Shown one piece after another: positions 44,615 to 53,572 of a stretch of 64,000 nucleotides of DNA (position 1 is the first letter of the stretch; every line of letters starts with the position of its first letter). Below the pieces are notes generated by a model that worked only from the letters and a program-made list of their open reading frames with translations, was not told the origin of the DNA and did no database searches. Origin of the DNA: Dyella flagellata (GTDB lineage Bacteria > Pseudomonadota > Gammaproteobacteria > Xanthomonadales > Rhodanobacteraceae); the NCBI RefSeq assembly GCF_030160275.1, contig NZ_BSOA01000013.1, positions 1-64,000 of the forward strand. Direction: 5' to 3'. A program made the translations under genes and the position numbers.

Positions 44615-47600
44615 TTAAGTGGATCCCAGTTCAGTCTGGAATTGTTGCAACAAGCGGGCCGCTTCTTCGTCGCTCAAGCACTCGATGTGCGCCAGCACCT
44701 GTTGCATGCGCCAGTCTTCCGCCAGGGCCTCGCCACGCTCGCGCAGGCACGTGTAGTCGACCTTGCCGTTGCTGTTGAGCGGAAGGCTTGCAACTTGCAG
44801 GAATTGATGCGGCAACATGTAGGCTGGCAGCAACGCGGCCAGGCGCTCATGATCAGGCACCCAACCGCTAGCAGCCACAACGTACGCATGGATGCGTACG
44901 ATGCCGTCTGCGCGGTTATGCAGCAGCACCGCGCATGCTTCGATACCGGGCAATTGCCGCAGTGTGTGCTCAATCTCGGCCAGCTCGATGCGGTAGCCAT
45001 TGAGCTTGATCTGCCGATCGCGCCTGCCCGACAGCAAAAACCCGTGCTCAGCGCAGCGGACCAGATCACCGGTCGCATACACGCGCGCACCCGGTGAGGC
45101 GGCGCTGTCATCGGGCACGAAGGCTTCGGCGGTAAGCGCCGGGTTGTCGAGATAGCCGCGCACCAGGCCTTCGCCGCCCAGCATCAGTTCGCCCACTTGT
45201 CCAGGCATGGCAGCGAGCCGCCGGCGGTCCAGCACCTGTGCCGTGACATGCTTGCGGACCCGGCCAATGGGTACTGCGCCATCCTCTCCGGGCGTGCAAC
45301 GATGCACGCTGCTCCATACCGCACCTTCGGTCGGCCCGTATTCGTTGAACATCGCGACCCGTGGAAGCTGCTGGTAATGTCTGGCAACCAGGCTTGCCGG
45401 CAATATCTCACCGGCCATGATGACCGTGTCCAGGCTATCCAGCTCGGTTTCGCTGCGCTCAGTCAGCAGGCTGTGGTAGTACGATGGCGTACACAACAAG
45501 TGAGTAACGCCTTCGCGTCGGATCACCTCCAGTACTGCGAGCGCGTCGCGGATGTCGGTGTCCGGAAACACCAGCCGCTGGCCTAGCGCGAAGGTCCAGA
45601 ACAACACCGCCACCGAGCTGTCGAAAGCGAACGACGGGATCAGCATGAATACCATAGGCTCGCTGCGGGCGTAATGCTCCAGCCGGCTCTTCAACGAGAA
45701 CCATAGGTTCCGGTGGCTGACCATTACGCCTTTGGGTGTGCCCGTCGAACCGGAGGTGTAGATCACGTAGCCGAGCTGATCAGGATCGATCGTAGCCGTG
45801 GTAACAACCGCCGCTTGCCCGGGTAAACCGGCGTCCAGCATGCAAGGCGAAATCAGTTCGGCACCCGGCAATTGCCCAAGATCTCCGCTCGCCGCGATCA
45901 GTACCCGGATGCCTGCATCGGCGATGATTTTGCGGTTGCGTTCCGACGGTTGCAACGGATTCAATGGCACATAGGCGCCGCCGGCCAGCTGGATGGCGAG
46001 AATGGCCACAGCATAGGCAATGGGCGCATCGAGCAGAACGCCGACGCGGCTTTCCTGCGTAATACCGCGCGCAGCGAGCTGAGCAGCCCAACGCCGTGCG
46101 CGCGCGTGCATGGCAACAACGCTCAGCTGTTGGGAACCGTGCGTCAACGCAATGCGGTCCGCTGAATCTTCAACGCGGCGCAGCCACATCGACAACCATG
46201 TGGCCGGCGGTTCTTCATCCACCGTGGTAGCCGGCGCGCGGCGCACTGGCCGGTCGTAGCGACTTGCCGCGTCGTCCGCAATGGCCTGCAGCGCCGTGGC
46301 AAAGCTATCGCCGATGTCGCGGATCAGCGCCGCGCCAACCAGCTGCGTATCGCATTCCAGGCACAAATGGATGCGCCCGGAAAACGGATCAATACTGAAT
46401 TCGGACCGATACGCGAAATGAGAGGCACCGTAGCCCCTGGCAGCCTTCACCTGCAGCTGGCGCAATTGCGTCAAGTGGCTGAATCCATGGAAGTGGACGT
46501 AATTGAATACAGTGTCGACCAGGTCCCCTTTACCGAGGCTGCGCTGCAAGTTGGCATAGGCGTAGCGGCGCACTGGTAACAGTTCCTGCTCAGCCGCATA
46601 CACCTGACGGATGAGTTCCTGCCAGGTACCGCCGCGACACTGGACGCGGAACGGCACCGTATTCAAATGCATGCCGATGACGGACTCGCCTTGCTCGGTC
46701 TCAAGCCGCCCGTTCGATTCCAGCCCGGTCAGCACATCATAGTCACCGAACACCTGCGACAACACGTTCACATGCGCCGCCAGCAACACATGTTTGGCAC
46801 TTACGCCCAGTTCGGCCGCCACGCGGCGCAAACCGGCGCTGAGCGCAGCGGAAATCGGTACATCCTGCACGGCAAACCGCGGAATGGCACCAGACCCACC
46901 CGGGCGCTGCGGAAAACTGTGTACCGGTGCGCCTTGCAGATACTGCGCGTAGAATGCGCGCGCGTTTGCGGATCGATGAGCGGCAAGCTCGGCCGCGATG
47001 TAGTCGGCAAAACGGACCCGTGGCGGTGCCAAGGCCACGGAAGCGCCACCGAGCAGGCGGTCATAGGTCAGCAGCAGCTCCGATACCAGCAAGGACGCGC
47101 TCCAGCCATCGAGCAGCAGGTCGTGGAACGCCAGGAAGATTTCGAAGCGACGCCCAGGACCGACGCGGATGGCAAACCGGAAGAACGGCGGCCGGCTCCA
47201 ATCGAAACTGCGCGCGCGCAGCTGTTCGACGAATGCGCGCGTCTGGACCATGTCCGGCGCTCGATCCAGCCGCTCAGTCTCGATCAGCACGTCGGCATGC
47301 GCATGGACCAGATGCATGGGCACGCTGAAGCTGGTCAGGTCGATCGCTGAGCGGAGCGTTTCGTGGCGTTGCACGAGCTGCGCTACCGCAGCGTGAAACA
47401 CCGCTTCGTCGAAATCGCCCTCGATCTCGTAGACGAATACGTCTTTGTAGACCTCCCTGCCTTCGGCGGATTCATCGTGATAGATCAGTCCGGCCTGCAC
47501 CGCCGCCAGCGGATACGCGTCGAGCACGCCGGGCGGGACGCTTGCGCGGTCCCCGGCACTCAGCAAGGCGAAAGGCTCGACCCCGGGCGCATGGGGCACG

Positions 47601-50600
47601 CTACCGACCGCAGGAGCTGCGCCGGCCAATTGCGCCACGGTAGGACGGGCAAACAACATGGCGAGGTCGAAATGCAATCCCCCGCGGCGCGCCGCAGCAA
47701 TCACCCGCAGCGCGCGAATGGAGTCTCCGCCGAGCGCAAAGAAATTGTCGTCGATACCGATGCCGCCTACTTCAAGAACCTGCTCCCACACATCGACCAG
47801 CATCCGCTCACTCGCGTCGCGCGGCGCACGATGCGCCGAGGCCAGCTTCGGGCGCAACAGCTCGACCTCGGGCAGACGTCGCTTGTCCAGCTTGCCGTTC
47901 GGACTGAGCGGCAGCATGTCTACGAAGGCAATCACGCCCGGCACGCTTTGTTCCGGCAGTTGCGTGCGCAGCCACTGCTGGAGCGCCTGCGCATCGAGCG
48001 CCACGCCGGCCTCACCCACGCAATAGGCAATCAGCCATGCCGGCCGCTCCGACGCGTCCGTGGCGACCAGCTCACCACGTAGAAACTGGCGATGCTCGGC
48101 CAGCGGTGGCCAAGCGGGCTCCAACGCTTCCTGATCGATATAGTTCAAGGGCGCTGCCATTGCCCGGCCCTGCCGGAGCACCACCGCAGCCGCCTGGACC
48201 TGGGCATGCCGCTCCAGCGCGGCCTCAATCTCAGCCAATTCGATGCGGAAGCCGCGCAGCTTCACCTGGCCATCCTGGCGTCCACGGAACTCGATCAGTC
48301 CCGATGCATGCTGACAACCCAAGTCGCCGGTACGGTATAGACGCTCGCCTGGCTGCACAGCATAGGGATTGGGCACGAACAGCGCCGCGGTCTGCCGTGG
48401 ATTGTGATGATACCCCCGCCCAAGGCCGTGGCCTCCGATGTAGAGCCCGCCGGCCATACCCGGCGGCAATGCATGCAAGGCTTCATCCAGCACATACATA
48501 TGGATGTTGGCGATGGGATGGCCGATCGGTTGCACCGCACTTTGCCATTCGCCGTCGCAACGGTAGGCGGTCACATCTACCGCCGCCTCTGTCGGCCCAT
48601 AGAGGTTGTCCATGCGCACTGCCAGCCCGTCCGCAACGGCCCGCACCAGGCTGGTAGGCAGCGCCTCCCCGCTGCAAATCAGCGTGCGTAGCGTCCGGCA
48701 AGCCGTACAATTTTCTTCGAGCAGGAACATGCGCAGCATGGAAGGCACGAAATGGACGGTAGTGACCATCCCGCGCGTGAGCAATTCGACCAGATAGGCC
48801 GGGTCCTTGTGGCCTTCGGGGCGCGCAATTACCAGCCGCGCACCCACCATCAGCGGCCAGAACAATTCCCACACGGAGACGTCGAAGCTGTATGGGGTCT
48901 TTTGCACCACGGCGTCCATGGCGCCCAGCTGATAGGCGTCCTGCATCCACAGCAGGCGGTTGACGATGGCCGCATGCGTATTCATCGCGCCCTTGGGCCG
49001 GCCGGTCGAGCCTGAGGTGAAGATCACATAGGCCAGCTGGTCCGGCAGCGGCGGCGTAAAAGCTGCTGCGCCGGGGGCCTTGTGCATAGCGGCAGCGGCA
49101 TCGATCAGCTGGATGCCGTGCAAGTGATCCGTCCATGGCACAACCAGCTCGCTGTCGCAGACGACATGCTGCAGCCCCGACTCCACCATCAGGGTTTTCA
49201 AATACTCGACCGGGTAGGACGGCTCCAGCGGCAGGTAGGCTCCGCCCGCTTTCAGTACGCCGTAGATCGCTGCAACCATGCTGGCAGAACGACGCATGCA
49301 TACGCCGACGATGGTCTCCGGTCCCACGCCGCGACCTTGTAGCTCGGCGGCGATACTCCGAGCGCGCTCGTGCAATCCGGCGTAGCTCCACGAGCCGTCT
49401 TCGAATTCCAGCGCAATGCGATCAGGCGTGGCCCTGCACTGCACTTCGAATGACTGCAACAGGGTGCGCGGCTGCAAGTAATCGGCACGATTGGAGGCCT
49501 GAGCCTGCGCGGCCAGTGCGCCTGTTTCTTCCTCGCTTAGCCAGCTGAGTTCATTCAACCGCACGGCAACTTCGCCCTTGGCGAGCCAGCGCAGGATGCG
49601 CTCGAACAACTCGGCAACGGCCTCGATATCGTGCGGTGCAAACGCCGTCTCGATCGCCTTGTAGCGACACAGGATGCGCCCTTCGTGCATACCGGCATAC
49701 AGCGCAAGCGGAAACTGTGCATCGGTTTCCTCCAATGCCAGCGAGTTCAACTCGAAACCGGCCAGCTTCCAGCGCCCACCGGCCTGTCCCAGCGAGAAGG
49801 GCACGAATCCAGCAGCATCGGAGGCACCCTCGTCCTGCATGATGAAGGCGTATCGCGACGGCAGTTCATGGGCCTCGCGCAGGCCGCAGCTGCGCAGCAC
49901 TTCCTCATAAGGCAGCTCATGCGTATATGCATCGAGCAGTTGCCTGCGCACATCGCCCAGCCATTGGGCCACCGTTGCGCGCCGATCCACTCGAACGCGC
50001 ATTGGCAATAGATTCGCCAAATATCCGACCAGATCCCGTCGCTCCACCTCGGCCCGGTTGTTGGTCAGCGAGCACATCAGGAATCCATCCTGTCCCTCGA
50101 ACACCGCAGCTGCCAGCTGGAACGCTGCGAACAGCAACATCTGCATGCTGAGACCTTGCTGCTGCGCGATGCCTTGCAACAACGACGCCAGCGGCCGCTC
50201 AACGATACGCATGCGGCAGGCAGCGACCGGCTGCCGCGCCGTTGCCGCCGCCGCGGACGGCCACGTGCGCGCATCGCCGAGATGATCCCGCCAGTAGGCT
50301 ACACGCCGTTGCCATGCCTCGCTGGCGTGGGCGCGATGTTCTGCGCGTACCTGATCCAGATAGGATGCCGTAAGAGTGGGCTGCGTGGCGTTCTCCCCGC
50401 GCAATGCGGCGGCATAGGCTTCGAACAAATCGCGCAACAACACGCTCAGCGACCACAAATCGCAGAGAATATGGTGGGCCACCAGCAGCAGCACGTCGTT
50501 CCGGCCCGGCGTCCGCAGCACACTCACACGCAACAACGGCGGGCACGCAAAGTCGAAGCTGCGCGCCGCTTCCGTATGCAGCAGCGCAGCCAATGCCTGC

Positions 50601-52891
50601 GGCGTTTCGCAATTGAACAGCTGCGGCTTGAGCGTAGCGTCCACGAGCACGCGCTGTATCGGCGGCCGGTCCTGGTCCTGGGTGATGGCAATGCGCAATG
50701 CTGCGTGTCGCCGCGACAGACTTTCCAGCGCCACGTTCAAGGCGGCAAGATCGATCGCCGGATGGACCTCGGCCGCGCGCGCGATCTGGTACGCGGTGCT
50801 GTCCGGCCGCAGCGCCTGTGCGAACCAGATGCCCTGCTGGCCGTGACTCAAGAGTGTTGCCTGCAGATCGGCGTCCGGCGCGACTGCGTGCATGGGCGGC
50901 AGTGACGGAGGTCCGGCCTGAAGATGTGCAACAACGCGTGCCGCAAGCAACTCGATCGTGCAATCGCCCAGGGCCTCGGCCAGGGCAACCCGAATGTCAT
51001 AACAGCTTTCCAGCTGATGGATGAGACCGATCACCTGCACCGATCCCAAGCCCATGGCCAACAAGGAGCGGGAACGCTCCGCCTGCAAGGCGGCCGGTTC
51101 GATGCACGGACCGATCCACTCGGACATGGCCGCAACCAGCTGCGATTGCGCTACTTGCGCAGACAACTGGCGCAAGGACTCGGCGTCGGGAAAGGTGGGT
51201 GCTGCCATGTCGCAAAGCACCTGGCCGAGCACCGGCAGCGCTCCTGCCTGCCATAACCGACGTGTGTCATTACGGCGCAGTTTGCCGCTGGAAGTTCGTG
51301 GGAGCCCGCCTCGCTTGACGGCAAGCAAGGCATGCAGTTCCACTTCAAAGCGTTCGCCGATGATGCGTTTCACACGATCGCCCAGCGCCGCCATTGCCAG
51401 TTCGCGACCTGCGCCGCTCTCGAACGCGACCACCAGTTTCTCTTCACCGCCCACCTCGTCGGAGAAAGCGGCCACGCTGCCGGTAACGGTACCGGCCAGA
51501 CCGTCTTCGACGGTCATTTCGATGTCTTCGGGATAGAGGTTGCGCCCCCGAATGATGACGAGGTCCTTCAGTCGCGCGGTAATGAACAATTCGCCACGAT
51601 GCAGAAAGCCCAAGTCGCCTGTACGCAGGTAGCCCCTTGCCTGGTCCCAGGTGGGATAGGTACGCGCGTCAGTGGAAGCGTGCCAGTAGCCGGAGCTGAC
51701 GCTCGCGCTGGCCACCCACACTTCGCCAACAGCGCCTTCAGCAAGCGGCTGCAGTGTTTCCGGCTCGACAATGGCCAGGTGCTCACCCGGCAGTACGCAC
51801 CCAAGGCCGGTCAAGGCGATACTGTCGGGCGACTCGCCCGTTTCCATGGCACGGCGCTGTTCAAGCAAGGCTTGGGCATCGAAATGCCTGACTTCGGGCG
51901 AACGGCCCGGCATCCGTCCGCTGATCATCAGCGTCGCCTCGGCCATGCCGTAGCAAGGCAGGAAACTATGTCGGCGGAACCCACAGTCCGCAAAAGCCTG
52001 TTCGAATCGCGCCAGCGTACGTGGCCGCACGCGCTCCGCGCCACTGAAGGCAACGCGCCACCGGCTCAGATCCAGGTTTTGCCGGTCCTGCGGCCGCAGC
52101 ATGCGCACGCACAGTTCGTAGGCAAAATCGGGGGCGCCGCTAGTGGTTGCACCGGTTTCGCTGATCGCGCGCAACCAGCTCAAAGGCCGCCGCATGAAGC
52201 GTTCCTGCGCAAGCAAGATGCTGGGAATGCCTTTGTACAGCGAGTGCAGCGCAATCCCCATCAGGCCCATGTCATGAAACAACGGCAGCCAGCCGAGCAC
52301 GACATCTGTCTCGTTCAAGCCGAATGCCGCATCGATCAGGGTCTGGTTGTGCAACAGGTTGGCGTGAGTGAGTTTCACGCCCTTGGGCGCGGTGGTCGAA
52401 CCGGAGGTGTACTGCAGCATCGCAACCGCGTCCAATCCTGGCGGCGGCAGCGCAAGGCCAGATCTATCGGCGTCGATACCGTTGACGGCCAGCCAATGCG
52501 CGACTTGTGCTTCGGCGCCCAGTAGCGGCGCAAACGTAGCGCTGTCCTGCTGGTCCTGGGTAATGATCAGTGCCGGCGAGCAATGGCGAATGATCAGTGC
52601 CAGGCGCTCGTTCACGCCCTGTGGCCTCGGCACCGGTACCGGCACCGCAATCACGCCTGCCCGCAGGCAGGCGAAATACGCGATCATGAATTCGATGCTG
52701 TTGGGCAACATGAGCAACGCGCGCTCGCCGGGTCGCGCCTGTCGCGCCATCCGGGATGCGAGCGCGCGCGACCGCTCGGCCAGGACAGCATAGCTGATGC
52801 TGTCCTCGATATCGGCGTTGCCTAGAACGCTATAGGCCGTATCGCGAGGTCGCTGCCGGGCCCATTTGTCCAGAACATCGATGAGGGTCAT
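44615..52891 (-). CDS. NRPS, acyl-AMP ligase-ACP-C-A(Ser)-T-C-A(X), initiation protein
   Basis: A protein of 2,758 residues. Layout: acyl-AMP ligase of FAAL type 1-575 (TSGSTTAPKG, LPLFHDMGL, CYGMAEATL); ACP 605-675 (MGLGSVQ); C 700-1105 (HHILCDL, Gly lost but catalytic His present); A 1130-1660 (pocket D-V-W-H-I-S-L-V-D, serine) with an insertion of ~35-40 residues between its A8 and A10 motifs; T 1690-1755 (LGGDSI); C 1785-2200 (FHDLLLDG, first His lost); A 2235-2715 (pocket D-S-A-L-I-A-E-V-W, unassigned). It stops 40 residues after the NGKVD motif with an acidic tail (LSDEEAARLL) that looks like a docking peptide for the T-C protein. The ligase either starts a lipopeptide or, as in bleomycin's BlmVI, is a retained domain of unclear use. 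Starts 18 bases after the MbtH gene. Confidence 0.95.
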   Translation of the reverse strand: MTLIDVLDKWARQRPRDTAYSVLGNADIEDSISYAVLAERSRALASRMARQARPGERALLMLPNSIEFMIAYFACLRAGVIAVPVPVPRPQGVNERLALIIRHCSPALIITQDQQDSATFAPLLGAEAQVAHWLAVNGIDADRSGLALPPPGLDAVAMLQYTSGSTTAPKGVKLTHANLLHNQTLIDAAFGLNETDVVLGWLPLFHDMGLMGIALHSLYKGIPSILLAQERFMRRPLSWLRAISETGATTSGAPDFAYELCVRMLRPQDRQNLDLSRWRVAFSGAERVRPRTLARFEQAFADCGFRRHSFLPCYGMAEATLMISGRMPGRSPEVRHFDAQALLEQRRAMETGESPDSIALTGLGCVLPGEHLAIVEPETLQPLAEGAVGEVWVASASVSSGYWHASTDARTYPTWDQARGYLRTGDLGFLHRGELFITARLKDLVIIRGRNLYPEDIEMTVEDGLAGTVTGSVAAFSDEVGGEEKLVVAFESGAGRELAMAALGDRVKRIIGERFEVELHALLAVKRGGLPRTSSGKLRRNDTRRLWQAGALPVLGQVLCDMAAPTFPDAESLRQLSAQVAQSQLVAAMSEWIGPCIEPAALQAERSRSLLAMGLGSVQVIGLIHQLESCYDIRVALAEALGDCTIELLAARVVAHLQAGPPSLPPMHAVAPDADLQATLLSHGQQGIWFAQALRPDSTAYQIARAAEVHPAIDLAALNVALESLSRRHAALRIAITQDQDRPPIQRVLVDATLKPQLFNCETPQALAALLHTEAARSFDFACPPLLRVSVLRTPGRNDVLLLVAHHILCDLWSLSVLLRDLFEAYAAALRGENATQPTLTASYLDQVRAEHRAHASEAWQRRVAYWRDHLGDARTWPSAAAATARQPVAACRMRIVERPLASLLQGIAQQQGLSMQMLLFAAFQLAAAVFEGQDGFLMCSLTNNRAEVERRDLVGYLANLLPMRVRVDRRATVAQWLGDVRRQLLDAYTHELPYEEVLRSCGLREAHELPSRYAFIMQDEGASDAAGFVPFSLGQAGGRWKLAGFELNSLALEETDAQFPLALYAGMHEGRILCRYKAIETAFAPHDIEAVAELFERILRWLAKGEVAVRLNELSWLSEEETGALAAQAQASNRADYLQPRTLLQSFEVQCRATPDRIALEFEDGSWSYAGLHERARSIAAELQGRGVGPETIVGVCMRRSASMVAAIYGVLKAGGAYLPLEPSYPVEYLKTLMVESGLQHVVCDSELVVPWTDHLHGIQLIDAAAAMHKAPGAAAFTPPLPDQLAYVIFTSGSTGRPKGAMNTHAAIVNRLLWMQDAYQLGAMDAVVQKTPYSFDVSVWELFWPLMVGARLVIARPEGHKDPAYLVELLTRGMVTTVHFVPSMLRMFLLEENCTACRTLRTLICSGEALPTSLVRAVADGLAVRMDNLYGPTEAAVDVTAYRCDGEWQSAVQPIGHPIANIHMYVLDEALHALPPGMAGGLYIGGHGLGRGYHHNPRQTAALFVPNPYAVQPGERLYRTGDLGCQHASGLIEFRGRQDGQVKLRGFRIELAEIEAALERHAQVQAAAVVLRQGRAMAAPLNYIDQEALEPAWPPLAEHRQFLRGELVATDASERPAWLIAYCVGEAGVALDAQALQQWLRTQLPEQSVPGVIAFVDMLPLSPNGKLDKRRLPEVELLRPKLASAHRAPRDASERMLVDVWEQVLEVGGIGIDDNFFALGGDSIRALRVIAAARRGGLHFDLAMLFARPTVAQLAGAAPAVGSVPHAPGVEPFALLSAGDRASVPPGVLDAYPLAAVQAGLIYHDESAEGREVYKDVFVYEIEGDFDEAVFHAAVAQLVQRHETLRSAIDLTSFSVPMHLVHAHADVLIETERLDRAPDMVQTRAFVEQLRARSFDWSRPPFFRFAIRVGPGRRFEIFLAFHDLLLDGWSASLLVSELLLTYDRLLGGASVALAPPRVRFADYIAAELAAHRSANARAFYAQYLQGAPVHSFPQRPGGSGAIPRFAVQDVPISAALSAGLRRVAAELGVSAKHVLLAAHVNVLSQVFGDYDVLTGLESNGRLETEQGESVIGMHLNTVPFRVQCRGGTWQELIRQVYAAEQELLPVRRYAYANLQRSLGKGDLVDTVFNYVHFHGFSHLTQLRQLQVKAARGYGASHFAYRSEFSIDPFSGRIHLCLECDTQLVGAALIRDIGDSFATALQAIADDAASRYDRPVRRAPATTVDEEPPATWLSMWLRRVEDSADRIALTHGSQQLSVVAMHARARRWAAQLAARGITQESRVGVLLDAPIAYAVAILAIQLAGGAYVPLNPLQPSERNRKIIADAGIRVLIAASGDLGQLPGAELISPCMLDAGLPGQAAVVTTATIDPDQLGYVIYTSGSTGTPKGVMVSHRNLWFSLKSRLEHYARSEPMVFMLIPSFAFDSSVAVLFWTFALGQRLVFPDTDIRDALAVLEVIRREGVTHLLCTPSYYHSLLTERSETELDSLDTVIMAGEILPASLVARHYQQLPRVAMFNEYGPTEGAVWSSVHRCTPGEDGAVPIGRVRKHVTAQVLDRRRLAAMPGQVGELMLGGEGLVRGYLDNPALTAEAFVPDDSAASPGARVYATGDLVRCAEHGFLLSGRRDRQIKLNGYRIELAEIEHTLRQLPGIEACAVLLHNRADGIVRIHAYVVAASGWVPDHERLAALLPAYMLPHQFLQVASLPLNSNGKVDYTCLRERGEALAEDWRMQQVLAHIECLSDEEAARLLQQFQTELGST

Positions 52892-52909
52892 CGGGGCATC
52901 TGTGCCTGG

Positions 52910-53503
52910 CTAGGTGAGCGCTTCGCTGAGCGGCTGCAAGCGGCCGCTGCCTTGCAGGGTGGCCAGATCGAGGTTCGCGATGCATTGCACCTTCACCATG
53001 TCCAGCGTCAATTCGCCGACCAGGTGAATGCTGCCAATGGCGCTCTCGAAATTGGCGGCACTCCAGTCACACTGTTCAACCAGCAGGCGCACACCGAGTT
53101 CCGTGCCACCATGGGTGTTGGGAAAATGCAAATGGATGTAGCCGCGGTCCAGGCAGCGCTTCACCGCCTGCGCCGTATTTTCCGGCCGCAAGTTGGTCCG
53201 TATGGGATGGTCGCCGTCGGAGAGCCGCTCGACCAGCGTTTTTCCTTCGGGCAGCGGGTCGGGTTCGACCACCGGCGGAGGCGGATTGGTGCGCCATTCC
53301 TCCATCTTCTTGCGCAGGCTGAGCGGACGCATGTCCGTCCATACTTCGCCGATGTAATCCAAGCATTCCTGCTTGGTTCCCTGCTTGCCGCCATCGCGCC
53401 AACCCGGTGGGTTGTCCCGTTCTGCCGGCCAGATGGAATATTGCTCTTCGTGATTGATGACTACCTTGTAGGTGTCAAAAGGATCGTTTTCTTCGTTGGC
53501 CAC
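52910..53503 (-). CDS. MbtH-like protein fused to an unrecognised C-terminal domain
   Basis: A protein of 197 residues. Residues 1-70 are a complete MbtH domain: [18 protein letters not shown], and [18 protein letters not shown]. MbtH proteins bind A domains and are often needed for their folding or activity. Ordinary MbtH proteins are about 60-80 residues. Here a Pro-rich linker (~78-90) leads to about 105 more residues I do not recognise, predicted soluble, with the motif [12 protein letters not shown]. The start is GTG at 53503: GGGAGGA lies eight bases upstream and the protein then begins MANEEN, typical of the family. A TTG nine codons upstream is less likely. It is the only MbtH in the window and should serve the A domains around it. 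Confidence 0.9.
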   Translation of the reverse strand: MANEENDPFDTYKVVINHEEQYSIWPAERDNPPGWRDGGKQGTKQECLDYIGEVWTDMRPLSLRKKMEEWRTNPPPPVVEPDPLPEGKTLVERLSDGDHPIRTNLRPENTAQAVKRCLDRGYIHLHFPNTHGGTELGVRLLVEQCDWSAANFESAIGSIHLVGELTLDMVKVQCIANLDLATLQGSGRLQPLSEALT

Positions 53504-53511
53504 CGCGTACG

Positions 53512-53518
53512 TCCTCCC
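53512..53518 (-). promoter_or_regulatory. Ribosome binding site GGGAGGA fixing the GTG start of the MbtH fusion
   Basis: GGGAGGA on the minus strand, eight bases before GTG at 53503. It lies inside the coding region that a TTG start at 53530 would imply, so it argues for the GTG. Confidence 0.7.
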
Positions 53519-53554
53519 AGTCTGATCCAAACAAAATCCGATGATGATTCGATA

Positions 53555-53570
53555 TGCCGGCGCGCCGGCA
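53555..53570. repeat. 16-bp GC-rich palindrome / hairpin between ankyrin and MbtH genes
   Basis: TGCCGGCGCGCCGGCA is a perfect palindrome two bases after the ankyrin stop codon. As RNA it can form a six-pair stem with a CGCG loop. No T-run follows on the minus strand, so it is not a classical terminator. It may protect or punctuate the message between two genes needed in different amounts. Confidence 0.5.
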
Positions 53571-53572
53571 GG

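Noticed and set aside
53555-53570. Rho-independent terminator
   Set aside because: The stem is good but no T-run follows on the transcribed strand, and the coding of the MbtH fusion begins about 50 bases later.
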